Shown one piece after another: positions 15,387 through 23,787 of a stretch of 64,000 nt of DNA (within the stretch, counting starts at the first letter, position 1; each line of letters opens with the position of its first letter). The position numbers and the translations under genes were made by a program. The notes under the pieces are model-generated. The model saw only the letters and a list, made by a program, of their open reading frames with translations. It was not told the origin of the DNA and did no database searches. The DNA is from Roseburia_C sp031555935 (GTDB taxonomy: Bacteria > Bacillota > Clostridia > Lachnospirales > Lachnospiraceae), in NCBI GenBank assembly GCA_031555935.1, contig JAVBTX010000023.1, forward strand, positions 1-64,000, in the 5' to 3' direction.

Positions 15387-17861
15387 TTAAAAAATCAAGT
15401 CTTGCTCGGATGTTTTATTTACCAGCGGGAAGGTTATTGTTGCAGTGAACAGGTCGCCGTCTAGCTCGATATCAAATTTACCATCCATCATCGTCGTGAG
15501 GTTTCTCGCAATTGATAAGCCAAGTCCGCTTCCTTCTGTGGTTCTCGCCTCATCACCACGAATAAAACGTTCGGTTAAATCTACCGAATCAACGTTTAAT
15601 AGCTGCTCGGAGATATTTTTTATGGAGAAGCTTACTTCCTCTCGGGTCATTTCCACGGTTACATACACTCGGGTATTCGACATGGCATATTTTGCCACAT
15701 TATTATAGAGGTTTTCTACGACCCGCCAGATTCTTCTGCCATCTGCTAAGATGATTGCCGTTTCTTTGGGCAGCTTGGTGATTGTGGTTAACCCCTTGGC
15801 TTCGAATTTTTCATTGAACTCTCCACCAGTCTGATAGATTAACTCGACTAGATTGATTTCCGTCATCTGCAGGGTAATGTTTCCCGAGCTAATACGTGAT
15901 GCCTCAACCAAATCTTCGGTTAGCTGCCGCAACCGCTGCGATTTTTCATCTAGGATGTGAATGTAATCGCGAGTTCGTTTGTCTTGGATTTTCTCCGCCT
16001 TTAATAAGTTTACATAATTTATTATTGAGGTTAGCGGAGTTTTGATATCATGTGATACATTGGTAATTAAATCCGCTTTCATTCGCTCATTTTTCGTGCT
16101 TTCATCAACCGCATTACGCAATCCATCGCCAATCCGGTTTACTGCTTCCGCCAGTTCTCGTTTATCGCCGTGGAGATTATCTAGTGGCAGCTTATAGGCC
16201 AAATCTCCATTGGTTATTTTCTCGATGCCATCCATGATTTCCTGCTGCTGCACGACCGTTCTTAGGTAGTTGATTCCGACGGCAACAATTAATATCAGGA
16301 GAATTGCTATTGCCAATATGCTTTTTTGTGAAAATGCTTCATAGCCCAGAAATAGGAATGCTGTTACGCTGATAATAAATAGCAAAATCACGCGAATGGA
16401 GCTTTTCCAAGTTCGTGCGACCCGCTTCGTGCTTCTTAATATCCAATACATCAAACTGTATTCCCATAGCTTGCCTGCTTTTACCCGACGAATCATGCTT
16501 AGGTAAAATATCAAAAAGACAATATCGATGACAAATGCACTGACCCCCGTCATGATTAGCATTCCCGGAATGTCCCAGTCACCCCTTGCAACCCCAAATG
16601 AGATGGTGATAAAGAGTACCGTGAGTAATACGAACATGCCAAAAAACAACTCCGTTTTGATCCGGTCTAATAAATTTAAATGGATTTCTTCGTCATCGGT
16701 GGTTCGTCCGGTCACGGTCGTTAAATACATCAAGGCGATTACCCAGCCAAACAAGCTGACCACTACAGCGACAATGCTTCTCATCATCCACGGATGTAGG
16801 ATATCAAATTCCTTCTTGGCACTCTGGAAATCATCATCATAGGATAACCCCGTATCCACGGCAATCATCAATCGCGTTCCACTGCCTATCCCAGATAAGA
16901 CTTCATCGAGGTGTTCAAAATAATATTGCTCCATGCCATTCACGTTCGTGCGGAATTTTAAGTCTTCTCCGTTATAATATAGATAACTTCCTTGTGCTCT
17001 GGCATATGCCAATAGGTCTTCTTCGATTTTAAAGTTTGAATAGACCATGTCGCCATTCTCACCATAGGCATAGGTTAGATTTGTTTCTTCTTTTTGAAAC
17101 TCATTCATGCCCTTTTTATATGCTGTTTCTTCTGCACCAATGACGGACAGTGTCGTTTCAAGGGCCCGATATAGGTTTACCGCCTGCTCTTGCGTAATCT
17201 CGTTAGCGGTCTTGGCTTGCGCAATACTAATTCCTCCAATTGGCAAATATTCTTCATCCAATACCCCATTTGGTGTTTTACTATACCCTGCTTTCGACCA
17301 ACTGATTAAATCACTTAATACATAATGTGACATCATGATCAAAACTCGGTCCTTTTCTTTCTGCTCCTGCTGCCGCTTATACTCTTTCTCGATTTCCTCG
17401 GGTGACATTGTTTCTTCATCTAATGCTGTACCTTCAGTGTCTGCTTCGCTATCTTGTGAGACGTCCTCTTTTGCTTCAACTACGCCTTCCGTATAAACAT
17501 ACACATTCTCTGCTTCTGACATCGTGAAATTCTGCGTTTGATTCTCCGTCCGCTCTGTTAGGGTATTCCCCTGTGAATACTGTAATACATTAATTATCTT
17601 CTGGGACTCATATTCGCCAGCTATTTCGAATTTATTACGTAGCTTTAGAAAACTGATTAAATCATCCGTCTTTTTCTGGAATAGCTCACTATAACAGTCG
17701 GAATCCATAAACTGGGTATTGCTCACATCAGTCGTATCAAGCATGTTTTTCTGAATTAGCGCACTAAGCAGAAACACTGACATTACGAATATAACTGTCA
17801 GTGTTATCTGCATAACGAGTCCTATGTTTTTAAAAATCGGGGCATATTGCCTGTTCTTCAT
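15387..17861 (-). CDS. Membrane sensor histidine kinase
   Basis: This 824-residue kinase has one N-terminal membrane segment (about 13-34), a long acidic extracellular sensor region (about 35-350), then several membrane segments (about 355-520). A HAMP-like linker precedes the HisKA box NVSHDIKTPLTSI with the phosphorylated His near residue 605. The C-terminal ATPase domain has N box VVENLYNNVAKYA and G box GSGLGLSIA. It pairs with the response regulator immediately upstream (gap 17 bases). The signal is unknown. Two sets of membrane segments flanking a large loop is an unusual layout. Confidence 0.95.
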   Translation of the reverse strand: MKNRQYAPIFKNIGLVMQITLTVIFVMSVFLLSALIQKNMLDTTDVSNTQFMDSDCYSELFQKKTDDLISFLKLRNKFEIAGEYESQKIINVLQYSQGNTLTERTENQTQNFTMSEAENVYVYTEGVVEAKEDVSQDSEADTEGTALDEETMSPEEIEKEYKRQQEQKEKDRVLIMMSHYVLSDLISWSKAGYSKTPNGVLDEEYLPIGGISIAQAKTANEITQEQAVNLYRALETTLSVIGAEETAYKKGMNEFQKEETNLTYAYGENGDMVYSNFKIEEDLLAYARAQGSYLYYNGEDLKFRTNVNGMEQYYFEHLDEVLSGIGSGTRLMIAVDTGLSYDDDFQSAKKEFDILHPWMMRSIVAVVVSLFGWVIALMYLTTVTGRTTDDEEIHLNLLDRIKTELFFGMFVLLTVLFITISFGVARGDWDIPGMLIMTGVSAFVIDIVFLIFYLSMIRRVKAGKLWEYSLMYWILRSTKRVARTWKSSIRVILLFIISVTAFLFLGYEAFSQKSILAIAILLILIVAVGINYLRTVVQQQEIMDGIEKITNGDLAYKLPLDNLHGDKRELAEAVNRIGDGLRNAVDESTKNERMKADLITNVSHDIKTPLTSIINYVNLLKAEKIQDKRTRDYIHILDEKSQRLRQLTEDLVEASRISSGNITLQMTEINLVELIYQTGGEFNEKFEAKGLTTITKLPKETAIILADGRRIWRVVENLYNNVAKYAMSNTRVYVTVEMTREEVSFSIKNISEQLLNVDSVDLTERFIRGDEARTTEGSGLGLSIARNLTTMMDGKFDIELDGDLFTATITFPLVNKTSEQDLIF

Positions 17862-17878
17862 GGTCTGTCGCCTTCCAC

Positions 17879-18577
17879 TTAGGATTTATCCATCTTTTCT
17901 ATTTTATATCCAACCCCCCATACTACCTTCAAATAGCGTGGCTCCTTTGGGTTTATTTCGATTTTTTCACGAATGTGACGAATATGCACGGCTACGGTGT
18001 TATCTGCACCAATTGCATCTTCGTTCCAGATATTTTCATAGATTTGGTCGATTGAGAATACTTTTCCTTGATTCTTTACCAATAATAGCAAGATGTTGTA
18101 TTCAATCGGGGTTAATTTTACAACATCACCATCCACCGTAACCTCTTTTAAGTCGTCATTTATCATCAATCCTCCGACGACATAGACTGCTTGCGTATTC
18201 TCCTCGGCATTTCCCAGCTTGGTGTAGCGGCGTAGCTGAGATTTTACCCGGGCCACTAGCTCTAATGGATTAAATGGTTTGGTGATATAATCATCGGCAC
18301 CGATATTTAAGCCCAGTATCTTATCAGAGTCTTCGGATTTTGCGGATAAGATTATAATTGGAATACTGCTGTCTTCCCGGATTTTCATGGTTGCCCGAAT
18401 GCCATCTAATTTAGGCATCATGACATCAATTATCAGCAAATGTACTTCATTTTCTTTTAGCATCTGCAAAGCCTGCTCGCCGTCATATGCTTTTAAAATG
18501 TTATAGCCTTCCTGCTGTAAATATATTTCAATTGCCTCAGCAATCTCTTTATCGTCATCACATACTAATATGTTCAT
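17879..18577 (-). CDS. OmpR/PhoB family response regulator
   Basis: This 232-residue regulator has a receiver domain with the acidic pocket DDD near residue 7-9, phospho-acceptor Asp in LLIIDVMMPKLDG (near 52), and Lys in NPLELVARVKSQ region after ITKPF. A C-terminal winged helix (about 130-228, LTPIEYNILLLLVKNQGKVFS) follows. It is first in a two-gene unit with the sensor kinase. Three TTAA boxes upstream in 11-base phase suggest autoregulation. Confidence 0.96.
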   Translation of the reverse strand: MNILVCDDDKEIAEAIEIYLQQEGYNILKAYDGEQALQMLKENEVHLLIIDVMMPKLDGIRATMKIREDSSIPIIILSAKSEDSDKILGLNIGADDYITKPFNPLELVARVKSQLRRYTKLGNAEENTQAVYVVGGLMINDDLKEVTVDGDVVKLTPIEYNILLLLVKNQGKVFSIDQIYENIWNEDAIGADNTVAVHIRHIREKIEINPKEPRYLKVVWGVGYKIEKMDKS

Positions 18578-18606
18578 TGTTTTTCCTCCGCTTTTTTGAT
18601 GGCACT

Positions 18607-18660
18607 AGTATAGCAAATTTTTATTAACTTGGTTTATGGTGTTTCTTAACTTTTCTTTAA
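18607..18660 (-). promoter_or_regulatory. Promoter with direct-repeat boxes for the response regulator operon
   Basis: A -10 box TATACT (18612-18607) has no good -35. In its place TTAA-A/G-AAA boxes start on the minus strand at 18660, 18649 and 18627, i.e. spaced 11 and 22 bases. This helical-phase spacing is that of OmpR/PhoB-type activator sites overlapping a weak -35. Autoregulation is an inference. Confidence 0.5.
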
Positions 18661-18700
18661 TTTTTTGCACGTGACTTAACTGCGTTTCTTCGGTTGATGG

Positions 18701-18729
18701 TTGACATTATTTTCAACTCACCATAAAAT
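18701..18729 (+). promoter_or_regulatory. Sigma-A type promoter
   Basis: TTGACA (18701-18706), a 17-base spacer and TAAAAT (18724-18729) lie 24 bases before the ATG at 18754. The AGGAAAGGATGG stretch between supplies the ribosome binding site. Confidence 0.8.
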
Positions 18730-18753
18730 AGTATTAGGAAAGGATGGTTTCTT

Positions 18754-19380
18754 ATGAAAAAGCATTATGCCTTTATTCCTCTTAAAGAAAAAGATTTGTC
18801 CAATTTTCGCAAATCAATCTTGGCTGGTCTTTCTTTACGCCCGATATTTGCCACTTGCACGCTATTAATCCTTGTGCTTATTGGCTTCTTAAATCAAGAT
18901 TTACTAATTGATAATCCGGCCAGCCTTGTTGTTTTTTCGCTGGCAACGGCAATTGTTATTTATTTGTTGTTTTTGGAAATACAAAAGCTATTCATCGTTG
19001 CACGGCTGCACAAATCTAATTTACTACCGTTTATTCATGTACGCAACTCCGATGATTCGTTTTATATTGAAGAGCTCAACAATGGTTTTATTATTCAGAC
19101 CGAGCCAGTCAACCTGACGGATATTTCTTTTTGTATGGACCTTTTGACGGATATGAAAACTCAGTTTACCGAGTATGCTCAGCTTGCTGAGTTTTCTCAG
19201 CTTACCGATGCGACCAGACTGATGACATATCTTCACTCCTGTATTAACAGCAAGGACGACCGTTTGGTGAATAAAGCGGTTATCTATATTGAAATTATCA
19301 AAAGCCAGTTAGATAAGGGCAATCAGGATATTCTATTGAGTTATGACAAGTTATCAAACTACAAGGACGAATTGGGCTAG
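18754..19380 (+). CDS. Membrane protein of unknown function, two transmembrane segments
   Basis: The 208-residue protein has a short basic N-terminus, two hydrophobic segments (about 31-48 and 58-80), and a soluble C-terminal region of about 125 residues. That region has a glutamate- and leucine-rich middle that may fold as helices. I do not recognise a family. It has its own strong promoter and is divergent from the two-component operon, so it could be one of that system's targets (inference). Its last codons lie inside a shared palindromic terminator. Confidence 0.75.
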   Translation: MKKHYAFIPLKEKDLSNFRKSILAGLSLRPIFATCTLLILVLIGFLNQDLLIDNPASLVVFSLATAIVIYLLFLEIQKLFIVARLHKSNLLPFIHVRNSDDSFYIEELNNGFIIQTEPVNLTDISFCMDLLTDMKTQFTEYAQLAEFSQLTDATRLMTYLHSCINSKDDRLVNKAVIYIEIIKSQLDKGNQDILLSYDKLSNYKDELG

Positions 19381-19397
19381 TACAACTGTACTAGCCC
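19374..19397. terminator. Bidirectional terminator made of a perfect palindrome that contains both stop codons
   Basis: GGGCTAGTACA (19374-19384), two bases, then TGTACTAGCCC (19387-19397) form an 11-base-pair stem. The plus-strand gene ends in GGC TAG in one arm, and the minus-strand gene ends in GGC TAG in the other arm. T-rich sequence follows on the plus strand. Confidence 0.85.
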
Positions 19398-20182
19398 TGT
19401 TTCTTTTCTACTTTTTTCCACTTAAAATATTCTGCATCAAGGTCGACTTTTATCTGCGGTGCTTTTTCTGTCTGTTCCGAAGTGGCTGGCGCTTTCACGG
19501 CCGCTTCTTCGGACTTGGCATTCTCGGTGTTCTCTAGCTCGGCATCCTCTTGTTCTAATGATTTACCTAACTTCTCAAAATATTCTGGATTTATTTTTAT
19601 TTCGGTTTTCCGTCCGTCATAAATACTTTTTTCGAGCCTGCGTTCTCTGGTGATTTTGTCTTTTCCTTCTAGCTTTTCCTGACGCTCTTTTTCTATTTCT
19701 TTGTTGCGCTCGTCAATTATTTTCAAATACTTTTCAGTGTCAACCATATTTTGCAACTGGCTCTTTAGCTCTGACTGATTTTCTTTTAAGACGCTTTTAC
19801 GTGAATCCATTTCTGTCTGTGTCTTCGCGAGAATTTCAGCCACTGATTCAGTTGCATTTTTCATGATTTCCTGTGCTCTCGTCAGCGCTTCATCGGTGTA
19901 CAATACTGCGGCGGCATAGATATCTTCAGCACTTCTGCTAGCATTCCAAATAATCTTATCGCCCTGCTTTTTAGCTTCCCGCTCGGCCTTGTCCCGGCTT
20001 TGCTGGGTCACCTCATATTCGTCCATCATCTCGTAAATACAGCCGTTTAAATTCTTTAACTGTTCAAACATCTGCTTTTTCTCGACTATGATTTTTTCTC
20101 CTGTTTTATCATACAGTTCACTTCTGGATATCAGAACATGAATATCCCGCAGTACTCTTTCCAGTTTATCCTGTGTACTCAC
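19391..20182 (-). CDS. Coiled-coil protein of unknown function
   Basis: The 263 residues are strongly charged and mostly predicted helical, with heptad-like coiled-coil regions at about 30-170 and an acidic Ala/Glu/Ser-rich linker at about 205-245. The AEDIYAAAVLYTDEALTRAQ segment resembles the coiled-coil part of DivIVA-like or V-ATPase subunit-H-like proteins, but the DivIVA N-terminal motif is not evident. There is no membrane segment. It lies just downstream of the PurM-like gene and probably shares its transcript. Confidence 0.75.
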   Translation of the reverse strand: MSTQDKLERVLRDIHVLISRSELYDKTGEKIIVEKKQMFEQLKNLNGCIYEMMDEYEVTQQSRDKAEREAKKQGDKIIWNASRSAEDIYAAAVLYTDEALTRAQEIMKNATESVAEILAKTQTEMDSRKSVLKENQSELKSQLQNMVDTEKYLKIIDERNKEIEKERQEKLEGKDKITRERRLEKSIYDGRKTEIKINPEYFEKLGKSLEQEDAELENTENAKSEEAAVKAPATSEQTEKAPQIKVDLDAEYFKWKKVEKKQG

Positions 20183-20218
20183 GACCCGCGCTTCCTTTCT
20201 TAATCAGTTTGTCTTTCC

Positions 20219-21157
20219 TTAGCCTTTGATGTAACGAATGTTATAGGAATCCCGCTCGACTAAGCCAATTAGATTCGGCGTTTCTCCTGCCCCCTCTAAT
20301 ACTTCAGCCATGCTATCGGCATCCTCTTCCGAGACGACTAGCAGCATTCCGATGCCCATATTAAAGGTCTGACGCATCTGCTCTTCGCTGATATTTCCAT
20401 CTTTATGAAGCATATCATAGAGCGGCGACATATTTTCGTTTTTTTGCTTGATAACTGCTCCGGCCCGATTATGCAGGAGCAGGCGTACAGCCCGGTCCAA
20501 ACCACCATGTGCCACTTGAATACACGACTTGATTTCTATTCCTGAAGCAAATGCTGCTTCCATCGCCCGCCGATACATTTTGGTTGGGGTCAATAATAGC
20601 TCTCCCAAGGTTGCACCTAGTGATTCATAATATATTTCCATTGTTGCTTTACTTAAATACAATTTTTTGCGAGCCGCCACGTATCCGTTATTATGTAACC
20701 CACTTGCCGGCAAGCCAATGATTACATCGCCGTCCTTTAATTCTGTATGTGCCGAAACTTTTTCCTGTACTCCCGCGGCAAATCCAACCAGGTCGTATTG
20801 ATCATAGGAAAAGATGTCTGGTAACTCTTTTACTTCGCTGCCAGCATAACGGATACTGCTTTGAATACATGCCTGCTCTATCCCGGCTTCTATCTCTTTG
20901 ATTTTTTCAAGCTTCGGCCGCGCGCAGGTAATATTATCATAAAATAAGATTGGCTTTGCTCCAACCGCCAGCAAATCATTCATGGAGGCCGCTACTGCAT
21001 CGATTCCAATCGTGCTAAACTGTTGCATTTCAGCTGCCAAAAACAGCTTTCCACTCACACTGTTGGTCCGTGTCACTAACATCGGCTGCTTCATTTTCAA
21101 TACTGACGATAATGATATTTCATTATCCAATTCTTTTAATCCTAACTTTTCTCGCAA
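20219..21157 (-). CDS. AIR synthase (PurM)-related protein with altered active-site motifs
   Basis: This 312-residue protein follows PurM from its nucleotide-binding strand onward. TNSVSGKLFLAAEM corresponds to TDGVGTKL in PurM, GIDAVAASMNDLLAVGAKP to the VAMCVND region, GLPASGLHNNGYVAARK to the GLxSSGxHSNG loop, and QTFNMGIGM near the end. PurM and its relatives (PurL, HypE, SelD, ThiL) bind ATP. Here the conserved TDG-GTK, GGETAEMP and HLTGGG motifs are replaced by TNSVSGK, AGSEVKELP and VAHGGL, and the N-terminal GFGGL part is missing. It is probably not a purine enzyme; the function is unknown. Confidence 0.8.
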   Translation of the reverse strand: MREKLGLKELDNEISLSSVLKMKQPMLVTRTNSVSGKLFLAAEMQQFSTIGIDAVAASMNDLLAVGAKPILFYDNITCARPKLEKIKEIEAGIEQACIQSSIRYAGSEVKELPDIFSYDQYDLVGFAAGVQEKVSAHTELKDGDVIIGLPASGLHNNGYVAARKKLYLSKATMEIYYESLGATLGELLLTPTKMYRRAMEAAFASGIEIKSCIQVAHGGLDRAVRLLLHNRAGAVIKQKNENMSPLYDMLHKDGNISEEQMRQTFNMGIGMLLVVSEEDADSMAEVLEGAGETPNLIGLVERDSYNIRYIKG

Positions 21158-21272
21158 TTTCTTTTACTCCAAATCTACTATATCTGCTTATAAAAAAATA
21201 TAGCATACTACATATTGTTTGTCTACGTTTTACTGACAAGTGTCTTCTTTTTTTGACTTTTTTTGACAAGGA

Positions 21273-22406
21273 TTATATCTCAATCAACTCATACTCTCGC
21301 GTTCCGATGCCGATTTTTTCAGCATGCTCCACTCCCGATTTCCAATTGGTATCTGGATGAGTAATATGGAAATGGTCGTGTTCAAGCTCATAGTCATGAG
21401 CCTGGTCATGGTCATGTTCTTTATTTTCAGCCAAAATACTATTTGCGATTACTGGCTGGCGATTACATGCATCAACGCAGGCCATATCTAATGCGACTGG
21501 GTCGAAGGAAGCCAACATGCCAACATCTGGTATAATGGGAATGTCATTTTCACTATGGCAGTCACAGTTCGGTGACACATCACAAATTAATGAAATATGG
21601 AAACACGGCCGGTCAGCACATACTGCCTTTGTATATTCGGCAATCCGGTAGTTTAGTAAATCATTCGAATTCCAATTGGTTGGGTTAATGGCATCCTTCG
21701 GACAGACCCCAATACATCTGCCACAGCCGACACATTTGTCCTGAACAATTTGGGCCTTACCCTCAGTGATTACTGGTGCATCATGGGCACATATTTTCTT
21801 ACATAATCCGCAGCCGACACAAGCGCTTTGGTTCACGGCTGGTTTACCCGAGCAGTGCATTTCCATTTTTCCGGCCCGACTGCCGCAGCCCATGCCAATA
21901 TTTTTTATTGCACCACCAAAACCAGTTCCCTCATGGCCTTTAAAATGTGTCAGTGATATAAACACATCTGCATCCATAATTGCGCGCCCGATTTTTGCTT
22001 CTTTTACATACTCACCATTCACTGGCACTAATGCCTCATCTGTTCCTTTCAGACCGTCTGCAATGATTACGTGACAGCCTGTGGAAAATGGTGAAAAGCC
22101 GTTTTCATATGCGGTGTCCATGTGGTCTAGCGCATTCTTGCGGCTTCCGACATACAATGTGTTACAATCAGTCAAAAATGCTTTTCCGCCACCCTCTTTG
22201 ACCAAATCAGCCACTACTTTTGCATAATTCGGTCGTAAAAATGCTAAATTACCAAGCTCGCCAAAATGTATTTTGATGGCGGCATACTTATCCTCAAAAT
22301 CAATTTCTTTCATTCCCGCCGTAATGCAAAGCCGACGCAGCTTTTGTAATAAGTTCTCAGAACCAGTCGTTTTAAAGCTGGTATAATATACTTTTGATCT
22401 TTCCAT
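21273..22406 (-). CDS. DUF362 protein with two 4Fe-4S motifs
   Basis: This 377-residue protein has a DUF362 fold at residues 1-190 and 270-320 (IKIHFGELGN, GTGFGGAIKNIGMGCGSRAGK). An inserted ferredoxin domain at about 195-245 has CVGCGLCKKIC and CVGCGRCIGVCP. The last 50 residues hold a His/Asp/Glu-rich run (EHDHDQAHDYELEHDHFH) that may bind metal. DUF362 proteins are probable iron-sulphur redox or maturation proteins of anaerobes; their reaction is not known. An AAGGAGAAGC site precedes the ATG. It has no close partner gene. Confidence 0.9.
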   Translation of the reverse strand: MERSKVYYTSFKTTGSENLLQKLRRLCITAGMKEIDFEDKYAAIKIHFGELGNLAFLRPNYAKVVADLVKEGGGKAFLTDCNTLYVGSRKNALDHMDTAYENGFSPFSTGCHVIIADGLKGTDEALVPVNGEYVKEAKIGRAIMDADVFISLTHFKGHEGTGFGGAIKNIGMGCGSRAGKMEMHCSGKPAVNQSACVGCGLCKKICAHDAPVITEGKAQIVQDKCVGCGRCIGVCPKDAINPTNWNSNDLLNYRIAEYTKAVCADRPCFHISLICDVSPNCDCHSENDIPIIPDVGMLASFDPVALDMACVDACNRQPVIANSILAENKEHDHDQAHDYELEHDHFHITHPDTNWKSGVEHAEKIGIGTREYELIEI

Positions 22407-22532
22407 CGTTGCTTCTCCTTATTTTTTAAGATTTACCTATTATAACATATTTCGTGCTCACCATGTAGGCGTATTTTTTACCCCTTATCCAATTGTCAAA
22501 GCGGAATATTTGTTTTTCTAGTTTTATGACAT

Positions 22533-22563
22533 AAAAAATCCTCTGAGTTTTTTTCTCAGAGGA
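22533..22563 (-). terminator. Rho-independent terminator after the amidohydrolase gene
   Basis: The minus-strand stem TCCTCTGAG / CTCAGAGGA has a seven-A loop and is followed by TTTTTT. It lies 9 bases after the stop codon of the upstream gene. Confidence 0.93.
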
Positions 22564-22571
22564 ACTTCTTT

Positions 22572-23711
22572 CTAACCCTTATGATATTCAGCTTTTCCAT
22601 TGATAATAGTGTATTCTATCTGAGGAGCTACAACAAATGGACTACCTTTGATAATCACAAAATCCCCATCCTTTCCTTTTTCGATGGAGCCCACACGCTC
22701 CGCCACCCCAACGTGTTTCGCCGGATTTATGGTAATTGCCTGCAAGGCTTGGTGCTCACTCATACCGGCTGTTATTGCCATTGCGGCACACAATGTCAAA
22801 TATTGCTCCTGTACGACCGGTGAATCGGTAATAATTGACACTTGGCATCCAGCCTTTGCCAATATCCCTGGTGTAATAAAGCTTCGATGTTCCAATTCCT
22901 GTTTGGATGGGTGTCCCATTGATGGTCCCACCGCAATTGGATATCCAGCATTGACAAGTTCCTCCGCAATCAAGTGTCCATCCGTGCAATGTTCTATTGT
23001 TAAATCAAGATTGAATTCTTTTGCAATTCTTATCGCAGTAAAGATATCGTCGGCCCGATGCGCATGAGCCTTGAGTGGGATTTCTTTTCTGATGACCGGC
23101 AACATTGCCTCTAGCTTGGCATCAAATTGTGTATGTTCTTGTTCGTAAGCAATAGTTTTTTGGATTATTTCACGTAACTTTGCGGCGATTGTCATACGGC
23201 AGTTAATCTCCGTATCGCGATAACAGGTCTTTGGATTTTCGCCAAATGCACATTTCATTGCTGCCTTTTTCTTTATTACCATATCGTCCACACGTTTTCC
23301 GACGGTCTTTATCACGCAAAACGTTCCTCCAACCACATTCGAGCTGCCTGGCCCTGCTGCCACACAGGTAACTCCTGCTCGCCGCGCCATTTCAAAGCTT
23401 ACATCCATTGGATTTATTCCATCTAACGCGGATAGCTGTGGCGTTATGCTATCGTTTTCTTCATTATAATCACGACCTGCAAAGCCGCTGGCATAGCCAT
23501 CCAAACCAATATGCCCATGTGCTTCAACAAAGCCCGGATACACACGATATCCGCTAGCATCTATGATTTTTGCATCATTGACAATCCGCCCTTCGATGAT
23601 TTCATCTATTTTTTCGATTTTACCGCTTTTCACGAGAATATCCCCAACTCTTGGTGTTTCTGATATTCCATCGTATATTTCGCCCTGCTTAATTAATAAT
23701 TGTTCTTCCAT
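22572..23711 (-). CDS. Amidohydrolase family protein (imidazolonepropionase/dihydroorotase-like)
   Basis: This encodes a metal-dependent hydrolase of the amidohydrolase superfamily, 379 residues from the ATG at 23711, which has GGAGCGG upstream; an in-frame ATG lies at 23726. Metal-ligand motifs are GFVEAHGHIGLDGY (near 55-68), KAHAHRADD (near 215), TIEHCTDGH (near 240) and ITDSPV (near 295). The C-terminal NPAKHVGVAERVGSIEKGKDGDFVI closes the composite beta-sandwich. The substrate is unknown, probably a cyclic amide or amidine. It precedes the unrelated DUF362 gene after a terminator. Confidence 0.92.
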   Translation of the reverse strand: MEEQLLIKQGEIYDGISETPRVGDILVKSGKIEKIDEIIEGRIVNDAKIIDASGYRVYPGFVEAHGHIGLDGYASGFAGRDYNEENDSITPQLSALDGINPMDVSFEMARRAGVTCVAAGPGSSNVVGGTFCVIKTVGKRVDDMVIKKKAAMKCAFGENPKTCYRDTEINCRMTIAAKLREIIQKTIAYEQEHTQFDAKLEAMLPVIRKEIPLKAHAHRADDIFTAIRIAKEFNLDLTIEHCTDGHLIAEELVNAGYPIAVGPSMGHPSKQELEHRSFITPGILAKAGCQVSIITDSPVVQEQYLTLCAAMAITAGMSEHQALQAITINPAKHVGVAERVGSIEKGKDGDFVIIKGSPFVVAPQIEYTIINGKAEYHKG

Positions 23712-23787
23712 ATGCCGCCGCTCCATTTCCTGATAAAAGTATTTCCATCAATTAATATGTACACAGCGCCATTTTTTATGTATGAAA

